From the NCBI GenBank assembly GCA_016779225.1, contig JADHNZ010000023.1:1-49678 (forward strand): DNA of 49,678 nucleotides, written 5' to 3'. Positions 24,464 through 33,933 of the stretch are shown piece after piece. The DNA is from Planctomycetota bacterium (GTDB lineage Bacteria; Planctomycetota; UBA1135; GCA-002686595). The number at the start of each line of letters is the position of its first letter. Positions within the stretch are counted from its first letter, which is position 1. Made by a program: the position numbers and the translations under genes. The notes under the pieces were generated by a model. That model saw only the letters and a program-made list of their open reading frames with translations. It was not told the DNA's origin and ran no database searches.

Positions 24464-24469
24464 AGTGTA
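24464..24469 (-). promoter_or_regulatory. Candidate -10 element (TACACT) for efp
   Basis: TACACT on the minus strand in the rpoN-efp gap would give a leader of about 70 nt. It agrees with the TAnACT form of other candidate boxes here. No -35 match is clear. Confidence 0.35.
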
Positions 24470-24500
24470 GTGCCTGGCGGCGGGCGGCGGGCGGCCGCGC

Positions 24501-25943
24501 TCAGTACTGCTTGCGCTGGGTGGAGGAGGGGATGCCCAGGGCCTTGCGGTACTTGGTGACCGTCCGGCGGGCGAGCTTGAGCCCCTCGCGCTCGCTCAGC
24601 AGCTTGGCGAGGGCCTCGTCCGACCAGGGGCTGGCCGTGTCCTCGGACTCGATCAGGGCGCGCAGGCGCTCCTGGATCGCCTTCTGGCTGGCTTCCTCGC
24701 CCGTGTCCCGCGTGGCGCCGCCCGCGAAGAAGAACTTCAGGGGGAAGATGCCGTGCGGGGTTTCCGCGTGCTTACCGCTCACTCCGCGCGAGATCGTCGA
24801 GATGTGGACGCCCAGCTCGTCGGCGGCCTCCTGCATGCGCAGGGGCACCAGCGCCTCGACGCCCTTCTCGAGGAAGGCCTCCTGCCGACGGAAGACGGCC
24901 TCGGCGATGCGCCGCAGGGTCGACTTGCGCTGGCGCAGGGCGTCGAGGAACCACTCGGCGCGCTCGCGGCGCTTCTTGATCCACTCGCGTGCAGGGTCCC
25001 CGCGCTTGAGCTCGGCGAGCACGGCCTCGTAGGCCGGCGAGAGGGCCAGGCGCGGCTCTCGCTCGCGGTCGAGGCGCACGAGCCACTCGCCGTCCACCTC
25101 CTCGACCACCACCTCGGGGACGATGACATCGGCCTGGGCGCCGCCGAACCCCGTTCCCGGCGCAGGATCCAGGTGGCGCAGGTCCTCGAGGGCGAGCTTG
25201 ACCTCCTCAAGGTCGGCCCCGGCCTCCTTGGCGATGCGGGGCAGGCGGTTGGCCTCCACATCGGGGAGGTGGCGCTCGACGATGCGCCGCAGGAGGCTGT
25301 CCGGCTCCCCGGCGGCGTCGAGCTGGAGCAGCAGGCACTCGCGCAGGTCCCGGGCGGCGAGGCCCGGATGCGTGGCGGCGCGGAGCTGCTCGAGGGCCAC
25401 GGCGAGCTCGCCCTCGTCGAGAGGGCGAGGCAGGGAGCCGTCCAGCTCGGCCGCGACCTCCTCCAGCGGTGCCTCGAGGTACCCGCGGTCGTCGAGCGAC
25501 CACACCAGGTACTCCAGGAGGGTCCGCCTCCGGTCGCTGGTCTCCAGCAGGCCGACCTCCTCAATCAGGACCTCGTGCAGGGAGGCCGGCTCGCCGGCCA
25601 CATTCTGGAGGGCCTCGTGGCGCCGGTCGCTGGCCTCGGAGTCCCGAGGCCGCTCGAGGCGACCGTCCCCGTACTCCCGCTCGAGGCGCTCGAAGGTCTC
25701 GAGCAGCTGGTCCCGATCCGACTCGGGCTGGCCGTCGGGCTCCCCGGCCTGCCCGGCCTCCCCAGGCTCGGGCAGCTCCGCCGGCTCGGCGCGCTCCAGG
25801 AACGGGTTCTCGATGAGCTCCTGCTCCACGCGCGCCTCCAGATCCAGCAGGGGCAGCTGCAGGATCTGCATCGCCTGGATCATCTGCGGCGACTGCTGCA
25901 GCCGCTGCTCCAGGCGGGCGCTTTGGTGGAGTCCGAGTCTCAA
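24501..25943 (-). CDS. rpoN: RNA polymerase sigma-54 factor
   Basis: Alternative sigma factor that needs an AAA+ activator. The 480-residue protein has the glutamine- and leucine-rich region I (LEQRLQQSPQMIQAMQILQL to NPFLE, 1-50) and an acidic linker (50-120). The core-binding region follows, then a helix-turn-helix segment (MQEAADELGVHISTISRGVSG then TPHGIFPLKFFF), and the RpoN box ARRTVTKYRK at 458-467. The start is a TTG at 25943, the first start codon in the frame; region I begins within 8 residues. TAGACT lies 31 nt upstream. A matching activator gene lies at 29025. efp follows 114 nt downstream. Confidence 0.96.
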   Translation of the reverse strand: MRLGLHQSARLEQRLQQSPQMIQAMQILQLPLLDLEARVEQELIENPFLERAEPAELPEPGEAGQAGEPDGQPESDRDQLLETFERLEREYGDGRLERPRDSEASDRRHEALQNVAGEPASLHEVLIEEVGLLETSDRRRTLLEYLVWSLDDRGYLEAPLEEVAAELDGSLPRPLDEGELAVALEQLRAATHPGLAARDLRECLLLQLDAAGEPDSLLRRIVERHLPDVEANRLPRIAKEAGADLEEVKLALEDLRHLDPAPGTGFGGAQADVIVPEVVVEEVDGEWLVRLDREREPRLALSPAYEAVLAELKRGDPAREWIKKRRERAEWFLDALRQRKSTLRRIAEAVFRRQEAFLEKGVEALVPLRMQEAADELGVHISTISRGVSGKHAETPHGIFPLKFFFAGGATRDTGEEASQKAIQERLRALIESEDTASPWSDEALAKLLSEREGLKLARRTVTKYRKALGIPSSTQRKQY

Positions 25944-25974
25944 GGTGGAACGCTCTCTTCGCTCTCTCGGACGA

Positions 25975-25980
25975 AGTCTA
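25975..25980 (-). promoter_or_regulatory. Candidate -10 element (TAGACT) for rpoN
   Basis: TAGACT on the minus strand ends 31 nt before the TTG start, predicting a ~25-nt leader. The identical hexamer occurs upstream of cmk, the DUF72 gene and the thioredoxin-fold gene. Confidence 0.5.
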
Positions 25981-26054
25981 CCTCTGCTGCGTGCGCGAAG
26001 CCTGCAACTCCCGCACCAACCGCGAGCGCGCGAGGCGCCCGCCCTGCCCGGGGC

Positions 26055-27515
26055 TCAGGGGAGCTGCCGGACCGTGAGGCGCGGAAGCGGAGCCCGCGCG
26101 GCCAGGCTCCAGGGCTCGGACCCGGTGGCCTGCCGGAGGGTGAATGGCCGCCTCCGCAGGGTGCCCCACTCGAGGGCTCCGATCTGGGCCAGGGCGTCCG
26201 CAGCCACCTGGCCGCGCTCCTGCTCGTGAGTTTGGGAGCCCACGCCGGCCAGGGAGGTCGCACTGGCATGCAGGGTGAGCGCGAGTCCGGTCCGGCGCGC
26301 GATCATGGTGGGCTCCGCGATCCACGCGTCCGTGGCCAGCTCCGTGCGGTAGCCCACGAGCTGGGTGGTCAGGACCTCCTGGCGCAGGCCGCCGGGAACC
26401 CCGTGGAGGAGCGGGATGCGTCCGCCGCGGCCGTCCCCTGAGACCACCTCTGCAGTCGCCGGTCGCTGGGGCGCCCTGAGGGCGGACAGGAACTCCTTGG
26501 CCTGGGCTGCGAGCGCGTCCGCGCCCGGCGGAACGAGCAGCAGCTCGCCCGCCCACAGGACGGAGGCCTCGGCAAGCGGGGATGCCAGCATCGCCGCGAG
26601 GGCGGAGGCGCTCCAGCCGGGGCCGTCGTAGGACTCGTTCCAGGGCAGGGGGAGGCCCAGGGCCGCCGCGTCGACGACCGTCCAGCCTCCGGGACTCGGG
26701 AGCTCGTCCGGCGCCGTGAACCGGAGCTCGAGGGCGACCGGCGCCGGCCCCGTGGCCTCGACGCGCAGGGGGGACTCCGCGGTCGCATAGCCCGCGAACT
26801 CGACCAGGGTGCGCTCGACTCGCGGACGCTGGAGGGCGCCCAGGTCCGGGGTATCAGGATCGAAGGGCTCGAGGGTGCCGGGAAGGGTGCGCTCGAGGCG
26901 GCCATGGACGCGGACGCCGTCCCTGCCAGCCGCGGCCGCGGCGAGGTGGAGGGACCAGCCCGAGCGGAGGCGCCAGATGGCGGGCTCGGCGACGGCGCTG
27001 TCCGCCGCAACCTCGGCGTTCCAGGTGCCGACGAACTCGCGCTCGTCGGTGATGCTCAGGGAGGTCAGGTCGCCGGAGCGCAGGGCCAGTGGCACCTCCA
27101 GGATCTCGTCTCCCAGGGTCAGGGTCGCGCGGCCCTCGAGGGTCCGGGCCTCGAGGCAGTCCTCCACTTCGCGCGAGAGCTGGGCCAGGCGGGTGAGGTC
27201 CTCGGGGGCGCCCTCCGCGAGGAGGCCGGTCTCCGTGCCACGCAGGCGCACCCGTGGCATCAGGGACGCTGCGGCCTCCTCGAGCCAGCGGCGCCACTCC
27301 TCGGCGGTCACGGCGGCGCGCGACGAGAGCTCTTGGACCTCCTCGTCGTGCTGCAGCCAGGGGAGGTCTCCCGGGAAGAGAGGGAGGCCCACGGGGCGCG
27401 GGGTGGCTTCGGCGGGTGCCTGGAGGGCGAGGAAGCGGGGTGCCTGCTGGGGAAGGGCCAGGGCAGGGGGCACGCAGGGAACCGTCAGGGAGAACAGCAG
27501 CAGGGGCCAGCGCAT
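26055..27515 (-). CDS. Secreted protein of unknown function
   Basis: A 486-residue exported protein with a Sec signal peptide (MRWPLLLFSLTVPCVPPALA, cleavage likely before LPQQ). The mature part is beta-rich and Glu/Ala/Leu-rich without any motif I recognise. Segments such as VEDCLEARTLEGRATLTLGDEILEVPLALRSG and ELLLVPPGADALAAQAKEFLSALR could belong to a secretin-like or peptidoglycan-associated fold, but I do not assign it. The ATG at 27515 was chosen for the signal peptide; the frame remains open upstream into the divergent gene. TAGGGT lies seven bases before it. It is divergent from the FHA-like gene, with a 99-nt gap. Confidence 0.7.
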   Translation of the reverse strand: MRWPLLLFSLTVPCVPPALALPQQAPRFLALQAPAEATPRPVGLPLFPGDLPWLQHDEEVQELSSRAAVTAEEWRRWLEEAAASLMPRVRLRGTETGLLAEGAPEDLTRLAQLSREVEDCLEARTLEGRATLTLGDEILEVPLALRSGDLTSLSITDEREFVGTWNAEVAADSAVAEPAIWRLRSGWSLHLAAAAAGRDGVRVHGRLERTLPGTLEPFDPDTPDLGALQRPRVERTLVEFAGYATAESPLRVEATGPAPVALELRFTAPDELPSPGGWTVVDAAALGLPLPWNESYDGPGWSASALAAMLASPLAEASVLWAGELLLVPPGADALAAQAKEFLSALRAPQRPATAEVVSGDGRGGRIPLLHGVPGGLRQEVLTTQLVGYRTELATDAWIAEPTMIARRTGLALTLHASATSLAGVGSQTHEQERGQVAADALAQIGALEWGTLRRRPFTLRQATGSEPWSLAARAPLPRLTVRQLP

Positions 27516-27522
27516 GGGCCAG

Positions 27523-27528
27523 ACCCTA
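27523..27528 (-). promoter_or_regulatory. Candidate -10 element (TAGGGT) for the secreted-protein gene
   Basis: On the minus strand TAGGGT ends seven bases before the ATG at 27515, so transcription would start at or next to the first codon. Confidence 0.4.
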
Positions 27529-27614
27529 GCAGCCCCGTCCTTCCGGGATACAGGTCGGACGGACCCGGGGGCAGGAATCGTGAATCGCCCGGTCCGGATT
27601 GGCATTCTCTGGGG

Positions 27615-28451
27615 ATGCAGGCCTGGATCGAGGTGCGCGGGGGTGCCGCGCAGGAGCGCATCCCTTGGCAGGGAAGGCTGCGCCTTGGAGCGGCCCCCTG
27701 CGAGGTGGTTGCCCCGTCCCCGGACGGGGGCGAGCTGCACCTGTGGTCCGAGCCCGCCCGCCTGGTGTTCGTTGGCTCCGGAGGCCTCGTGCTCCTGAAT
27801 GGGCGCGCCGTGGAGGAGGCCCCCCTGAATGAGGGGGACACCATCCAGTGGGGAGGCCTCGTGGTCGTGGTCCACCCGCCTGCAGCCCTCGAGGAGCTCG
27901 CTCCCGAGCCGGCACCCCCGGCCTCGAGGCCCGTCGGGCGTCCGGGCTCGACCGCCGCGGCGCCCGTCGCCGCGGCCTCCACCAGCGCCGCGCAGGCCGC
28001 GTCTCGCCCCCCCGTGTCCTCCGGGGGGAGCCAGGCCTCCCAGCGCCTGCTCGCCGGGCTCGCTGCGGAGTGCGGCATGGGGGACAAGGCCGCGGTCAAG
28101 CGCTGGCAGGCGGCGGTCCTTCGCGGGGAGTGGGATCCGGACGCGGCGGCGCGCGAGATCCTCCAGGGGACCGACCCCGAAGCGGCCGCCCTCCTCGAGC
28201 GCGCCAGCCGGGTCCAGCGGGACCTGCTCATGTCCGCCTTCCAGCGCGGCATGCGCGGGGCGGCGCGCAAGGCGCGCGGGGCCGCCCGCGGGGGCTCGGC
28301 GTTCGTCGTGGCCAATGTGGTGGCCGTGAGCGTCTACAGCCTCCTTGTCGCGGCCCTCGCCGTCCTCCTCCGCGCACGCTACGGCTGGAGCCTGGACGGG
28401 GGCATCGACGGGCTCCTCGAGCTCGTCGGGGGCCTCTTCGGGGGCTCCTGA
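27615..28451 (+). CDS. FHA-like domain protein with C-terminal membrane helix
   Basis: A 278-residue protein. Residues 1-88 form a beta-rich domain with LVLLNGRAVEEAPLNEGDTIQWGGLVVVV, the usual last strands of an FHA phosphothreonine-binding domain, although the conserved Arg/Ser/His of the binding loops are not clearly present. A Pro/Ala/Ser linker (about 95-137), a helical segment (138-215) with AECGMGDKAAVKRWQAAVL, and one membrane helix (about 229-252) follow. The ATG at 27615 was selected because the frame upstream is not protein-like. It heads a rightward group with the GGDEF-like, NtrC-type and lpxH genes. Cytosolic sensing at the membrane is likely; the ligand is unknown. Confidence 0.68.
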   Translation: MQAWIEVRGGAAQERIPWQGRLRLGAAPCEVVAPSPDGGELHLWSEPARLVFVGSGGLVLLNGRAVEEAPLNEGDTIQWGGLVVVVHPPAALEELAPEPAPPASRPVGRPGSTAAAPVAAASTSAAQAASRPPVSSGGSQASQRLLAGLAAECGMGDKAAVKRWQAAVLRGEWDPDAAAREILQGTDPEAAALLERASRVQRDLLMSAFQRGMRGAARKARGAARGGSAFVVANVVAVSVYSLLVAALAVLLRARYGWSLDGGIDGLLELVGGLFGGS

Positions 28452-28484
28452 GCCTTCCTGCGTCACCCCCGGCCTCGCACCGAC

Positions 28485-28490
28485 TAGCAT
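28485..28490 (+). promoter_or_regulatory. Candidate -10 element (TAGCAT) for the GGDEF-like operon
   Basis: TAGCAT ends 11 nt before the ATG at 28502, in the 50-nt gap after the FHA-like gene, so the downstream genes may have their own near-leaderless transcript. Confidence 0.35.
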
Positions 28491-28501
28491 CACCGCCATC
28501 C

Positions 28502-29017
28502 ATGAGCGATCCGACGCGCAACGCCGAGCGGGGCCTGTTCAGCCTCGCCCAGATCCAGCACCTGATCCGCGTGGAGTTCCACCGGGCCCAGCGCTACGGC
28601 TATCCCCTCAGCTGCCTGCTGGTGGGCGTCGATCGGCTGGAGCCTCTCCGTGACCTCTACGGCTACGAGTCGAAGGAGGAGGTCGTGGGCGAGGTGATCG
28701 AGATGCTCAAGCGCGAGACGCGCACGAGTGACTTCCTGGGCCGCCTCGCGGATGACCACCTGCTGGTTGTGGTGCCCCACACCCCGGTCGAAGGGGCACA
28801 GCGCATGGTTGAGCGGCTCCTGCGCGCCTCGCGCCAGCTGGAGTTCGAGTCCGATGGGCGCACCATGGAGGTCACGATCTCCGTGGGCGTGGGGAGCACG
28901 GCCGGTGGGGACGATGTCCTCTTCTTCGACGCTCTGCTCGAGGCGGCCGAGCTCGGGCTCGAGCGCGCTCAGGCCGCGGGCGGCAACCGCGGCGAAGTCG
29001 GCACGCTGGAGGCGTGA
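28502..29017 (+). CDS. Degenerate GGDEF-domain protein
   Basis: A 171-residue single-domain protein with the diguanylate-cyclase fold: FHRAQRYGYPLSCLLVGVDRLEPLRDLYG (strand and helix with the usual D), DFLGRLADDHLLVVVPHTP and VTISVGVG. At the active-site turn the signature GGDEF reads ADDHL (residues 83-87), so GTP cyclisation is unlikely. It could bind nucleotide as a sensor or be a pure protein-protein module. The ATG 11 nt after a TAGCAT box is the start. The NtrC-type regulator begins 8 nt after its stop, suggesting joint function. Confidence 0.75.
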   Translation: MSDPTRNAERGLFSLAQIQHLIRVEFHRAQRYGYPLSCLLVGVDRLEPLRDLYGYESKEEVVGEVIEMLKRETRTSDFLGRLADDHLLVVVPHTPVEGAQRMVERLLRASRQLEFESDGRTMEVTISVGVGSTAGGDDVLFFDALLEAAELGLERAQAAGGNRGEVGTLEA

Positions 29018-29024
29018 CGGCCGC

Positions 29025-30382
<1,358 letters not shown>

Positions 30383-30386
<4 letters not shown>

Positions 30387-31156
30387 GCTCCGCCATCGCG
30401 CATGTCTTCGGCGACCTGCACCTGGATCCTGCGGGCGGCGCGGAGGTGGAGGCCTTCTGCGCCTGGCTGGGCTCGGTGGACAGTCCGAGGCTCGTGATCC
30501 TGGGCGACCTCTTCGAGGCCTGGTTCGGGCCGCGGACCGCGAGCCTGCCCGGGGCGCGCCAGGTGCTCGCGTCCCTGCTGGCAGCCACCGCCCGGGGCAT
30601 TGCAGTGGAGGTCATTCCTGGGAACCGCGACTTCCTCCTTGGCGCGGGGTTCGAGGCGCGCACCGGAGCAACCCTGCATGCCGGCGGCCGGACCCTGGAG
30701 GTCGCGTCCCAGCGGACGCTGATCCTGCACGGGGACGAGCTGTGCACGCGCGACCGCGGCTACCTGCGGCTGCGGAGTGTCCTACGCAGCCCGCTCGTGG
30801 TGCGCCTTGCGGCCCTCCTGCCACGCTGGGCCGGGGCTGCGGTGGCCGCTCGTCTCCGTCGCGCCAGCGTGCAGGCCGTGGCCGCCAAGCCTGCCGAGGA
30901 GAAGGCGATGCAGCCTGAGGCCGCGGTTGCGGCCGCGCAGCGCGCGGGCGCTGGGCTGCTGATCGTGGGCCACGCTCACGAGTTCGCCCTGCGCACCCCC
31001 GCGCCGGGACTCGAGTGGGTGGTCCTCGATGGATGGGGCGGCGACCGGGATGTCGTCGAGCTCTCTGGGGATGGAACCTGGACGGCGGTCGCCCATGGAG
31101 ATCTGCCGCGGTCCTCGGGTGGGAGCCCCACCCAGGTCTCCCGTGCTCGCTCTTGA
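30383..31156 (+). CDS. lpxH: UDP-2,3-diacylglucosamine pyrophosphohydrolase-like phosphoesterase
   Basis: Peripheral inner-membrane metallophosphoesterase of lipid A synthesis, releasing lipid X from UDP-2,3-diacylglucosamine. The 257-residue protein shows the calcineurin-type metal motifs in order: GDLHLD (Asp11, His13), GDLFEAWFG (41-49), GNRDFLLG, HGDELCTRD and GHAH near the C-terminus. These include the GNRD and HGD patterns of LpxH. The GTG start overlaps the NtrC-type stop (GTGA); the frame upstream lies inside that gene. Coupling to a sigma-54 activator suggests regulated lipid A synthesis (inference). A related UshA- or YfcE-type phosphodiesterase is less likely given the motif spacing. 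Confidence 0.85.
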
Positions 31157-31183
31157 GGCCATGTTTCGCATCGGACGCAACCC

Positions 31184-32353
31184 ATGACTCACCGGCACCT
31201 CTTCCAGCGCGCGGCCGCTGCGGACCCCGCTCGGCTCCACTTCGCAGCCCACAGCCACCACTGGTGGCTGGACGCCGCTCTGGAGGGGCACGCACGCGCC
31301 GCAGAGCTCGCGGTGGAGCGGCTGGACCACAAGTGGGGGACGGTCTTCGGCGAGCTGGTGCCGCGGCTCCAGGAGCGGGTCGCGCGCCGGATCGGCTGGC
31401 CCGACCCCAGCGGGATCGCCTTCGCCCCGAGCACGCACGAGCTCGTCCTCCGTCTGGTCTCCGGGATCGAGCGGGGTGCGCGGCCCCTGCGCGTGCTGAC
31501 CACGGACGCCGAGTTCCACGCGGCCCGGCGTCAGTTCCTGCGCTGGGAGGAGGCCGGTGAGGCCGTCATCGAGGTCGTGGCAGCCGAGCCCTTCTCCACC
31601 TTCCCCGCGCGCATGGAGGCCGCCATCGCGGCTGGAGGGCACGACCTCGTTCTCCTCAGTCAGGTGTTCTTCGACTCGGGCTTCGTCGTCCCCGACCTGG
31701 CCGCCCTCGTGGGGGCCGTGCCCGATGAGCGCACCGAGGTGCTGATCGACGGCTACCACTCCTTCAACGCTCTGCCGGTGGACCTGGCCAGCGTGGCGCG
31801 GCGCGCCTTCTTCACCTCGGGGGGCTACAAGTACGCCATGTCCGGCGAAGGCGCGTGCTTCCTCGCGTGTCCGCCCGGGCGCGTGCTCCGCCCGGTCAAC
31901 ACCGGGTGGTTCGCGGGCTTCGGGTCCCTCGAGACCTTCGAGGACCGGGTGGGCTACGCGGAGGACGGCAGCCGCTTCCTGGGGGCGACGCTGGACCCCA
32001 CCGGGCTCTTCCGGCTCGACGGCGCCTTGGGTGCGCTGGATGCGGCCGGACTGGGGCCCGCCGAGATCCACGCCTGGGTCGCGGAGCTGCAGCAGCAGGC
32101 CATCGAGGCTCTTCCGGCCACGGGCGTCCTGTCCCGGGAGCGCCTCCTCCCGGATGCCGGCGAGCGCGGCCACTTCCTCTGCTTCCGAGAGCCCGATGCG
32201 GGGGCTCTGCACGAGGAGCTCATGGGGCGCGGGGTGTGGACCGACTGGCGCCGGGACCGGCTGCGCTTCGGCTTCGCCATCTACCACGAGCAGGCGGAGG
32301 TGCAGGCGCTCACCGGGCTCCTGGCCGCCGTGCGCGCCGGGCGTGGGAGCTGA
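31184..32353 (+). CDS. Kynureninase-like PLP-dependent enzyme (aminotransferase class V fold)
   Basis: A 389-residue cytosolic fold-type I PLP enzyme. The pyridine-binding Asp is in LIDGYHSFNALPVDL (about 187-201) and the Schiff-base Lys in FTSGGYKYAMSGEGACFL (about 208-225). The sequence FAAHSHHWWLDAALEGH near the N-terminus and NTGWFAGF are reminiscent of kynureninase or related cysteine desulfurase-like hydrolases. No kyn pathway genes are adjacent, so the substrate is unassigned. The ATG at 31184 is preceded by no clear Shine-Dalgarno. It stands between lpxH and cmk as a separate unit. Confidence 0.75.
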   Translation: MTHRHLFQRAAAADPARLHFAAHSHHWWLDAALEGHARAAELAVERLDHKWGTVFGELVPRLQERVARRIGWPDPSGIAFAPSTHELVLRLVSGIERGARPLRVLTTDAEFHAARRQFLRWEEAGEAVIEVVAAEPFSTFPARMEAAIAAGGHDLVLLSQVFFDSGFVVPDLAALVGAVPDERTEVLIDGYHSFNALPVDLASVARRAFFTSGGYKYAMSGEGACFLACPPGRVLRPVNTGWFAGFGSLETFEDRVGYAEDGSRFLGATLDPTGLFRLDGALGALDAAGLGPAEIHAWVAELQQQAIEALPATGVLSRERLLPDAGERGHFLCFREPDAGALHEELMGRGVWTDWRRDRLRFGFAIYHEQAEVQALTGLLAAVRAGRGS

Positions 32354-32417
32354 GCGGGCTGCCCTCGAGGACCCTGGCGATCGCTGCCCGGGGGCTGCGG
32401 TGCCCGGACCCGGACCC

Positions 32418-32423
32418 TAGACT
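32418..32423 (+). promoter_or_regulatory. Candidate -10 element (TAGACT) for cmk-plsC
   Basis: TAGACT ends nine bases before the cmk ATG, predicting a leaderless or nearly leaderless mRNA. The same hexamer occurs ahead of rpoN, DUF72 and the thioredoxin-fold gene. No -35 box is evident. Confidence 0.5.
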
Positions 32424-32432
32424 CGTGCGTCC

Positions 32433-33071
32433 ATGATCATCGCGATCGACGGACCCGCGGCGAGCGGCAAGAGCACGGTGGCCCGGCTGCTGGCCCAGCG
32501 GGTGGGCGTGCCGCTGCTCAACACCGGTGCCATGTACCGGGCCGTGGGGCTGGCGTGCATGGACGCCGGGCTCGAGCTCGAGGATGGCGAGGCCTGCGCG
32601 GAGCTGGTCCGCGGCCTGGACCTCGCCCTCCAGCCCGACGGCACCGTTGTGGTGGACGGTGAGGTCGTGGCCGTGGCGCGTGAGGAGGCGGGGGCCGCGG
32701 CCAGTCGCGTTGCGGTGCACCCCGGGGTGCGGACCCGACTGGTCGAGCTCCAGCAGGCGTTCGGGGCGCGGTACGGCTGCGTCGCGGAGGGCCGCGACAC
32801 GACCACGGTGGTGTTCCCTGACGGCGACCTGCTCGTCTTCTTGGCCGCGTCTCCGGCCGTCCGGGCCGCCCGACGGGCGGAGCAAGAGGGCCATCCGGAG
32901 CGGGCCGAGGCCTATGCGCTCGAGCTCGCGGAGCGAGACGCTCGCGATGCGAGCCGTGCGGTGGCGCCGCTCCGTCCCGCGCCCGGCGCGCTGCATCTCG
33001 ACAGCGATACGGCTACGCCGGAACAGCTCGTGGAGCGCATCGTCGCAGCCCTCGAGGAGGTGACTCCATGA
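32433..33071 (+). CDS. cmk: Cytidylate kinase
   Basis: Phosphorylates CMP and dCMP using ATP in nucleotide salvage. The 212-residue protein opens with the P-loop IDGPAASGKST (5-15), then LNTGAMYRAVGL and the CMP-binding GCVAEGRDTTTVVFPDGD; the usual C-terminal arginine-rich lid reads RRAEQEGHPERAEAYALELAERDARDASRA. Slightly shorter than the ~225-residue norm. The ATG is fixed by the P-loop. It overlaps plsC by ATGA, and rpsA follows, giving the cmk-plsC-rpsA order seen in many bacteria. Confidence 0.95.
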   Translation: MIIAIDGPAASGKSTVARLLAQRVGVPLLNTGAMYRAVGLACMDAGLELEDGEACAELVRGLDLALQPDGTVVVDGEVVAVAREEAGAAASRVAVHPGVRTRLVELQQAFGARYGCVAEGRDTTTVVFPDGDLLVFLAASPAVRAARRAEQEGHPERAEAYALELAERDARDASRAVAPLRPAPGALHLDSDTATPEQLVERIVAALEEVTP

Positions 33072-33712
33072 GCTCCGGCCGCGTGCGCCTGACTCCGGGC
33101 TACCGGTGGATCATGGCTATCCTGAGGGCGTGGAGCCTGCTGCTCTGGCCCCTGCGCGTGGAGGGGCGCGAGCACCTCCCCGAGGTCGGTGGCGCCCTGC
33201 TGGTGGCCAACCACAGCTCCGTGCTCGACATCACGGGCATGGCCCTGGCCTCCCTCCCGCGCCATGCCTCCTTCGTGGCCCGCCGTAGCCTCTCGGACAG
33301 CCGCTTCCTCGAGCGGGTGCTGGACACCTCCGAGGCGATCCTGATCGAGCCGGGAGCGAGCGATCGCGCGGCCCTGCGCCAGATCGTGGAGCGCCTGCGC
33401 GAGGGCCGGCTCGTGGCCATCTTCCCGGAGGGGACGCGGTCGCCCGATGGGGCCCTGCATCCGTTCAAGGGCGGCGCCTTGCTTGCAGCCCGGATGGCCG
33501 GCGTGCCCCTGATCCCCTGCGGCGTCTCCGGGGCCTGGGAGGCCTGGCCTCGGCACCGCCGCTGGCCGCGCCGGGGCCCGGTCCTGGTCCGCTTCGGCGC
33601 TCCGCTGGAGCCCGATCTCGAGGACCTGGGGGAGGTGCTGGAGCATCAGGTCTCCCAGCTCGCGGGCATCGAGCGTGCCCCGTCCGGGGAGGACGCCTCT
33701 CCGCCCTCCTGA
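33068..33712 (+). CDS. plsC: 1-acyl-sn-glycerol-3-phosphate acyltransferase
   Basis: Inner-membrane enzyme adding the second acyl chain to form phosphatidic acid. The 214-residue protein has an N-terminal hydrophobic stretch (WIMAILRAWSLLLWPL), the catalytic NHSSVLD (HX4D, 48-54), and FPEGTRSPDG (glycerophosphate-binding motif III) followed by FKGGALLAARMAGVPLIPC (motif IV). The ATG overlaps the cmk stop (ATGA). Only a general acyltransferase function is certain; related enzymes acylate lysophosphatidate. Confidence 0.92.
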   Translation: MSSGRVRLTPGYRWIMAILRAWSLLLWPLRVEGREHLPEVGGALLVANHSSVLDITGMALASLPRHASFVARRSLSDSRFLERVLDTSEAILIEPGASDRAALRQIVERLREGRLVAIFPEGTRSPDGALHPFKGGALLAARMAGVPLIPCGVSGAWEAWPRHRRWPRRGPVLVRFGAPLEPDLEDLGEVLEHQVSQLAGIERAPSGEDASPPS

Positions 33713-33727
33713 TCTCGAGCACGCCAG

Positions 33728-33757
33728 TTGACGGGGTCCGGCCAGCGCCCCTAACCT
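33728..33757 (+). promoter_or_regulatory. Sigma-70-type promoter for rpsA (TTGACG, 18 bp, TAACCT)
   Basis: TTGACG (33728-33733) and TAACCT (33752-33757) are separated by 18 bp in the 221-nt gap before rpsA. This is the best two-box promoter in the window. A start near 33764 would leave an untranslated leader of about 170 nt, long enough for autoregulation by S1; no conserved structure was recognised in it. Confidence 0.6.
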
Positions 33758-33933
33758 CTTGGGCTCGTAACGCGCCGAGCGGCGCTCAGCGGCAGACGGC
33801 CCCCCGGGTCCACCGTCTCCCGCGGGCCTCGCACGGGCAGCAGCGGCACCCCCGGGCTGGATGGCGGGGGACCAAGGCCGGGCTGTCCGCACCCCATCCC
33901 TCCGAACTGGACCGACCAGGACCCCGACAACCC

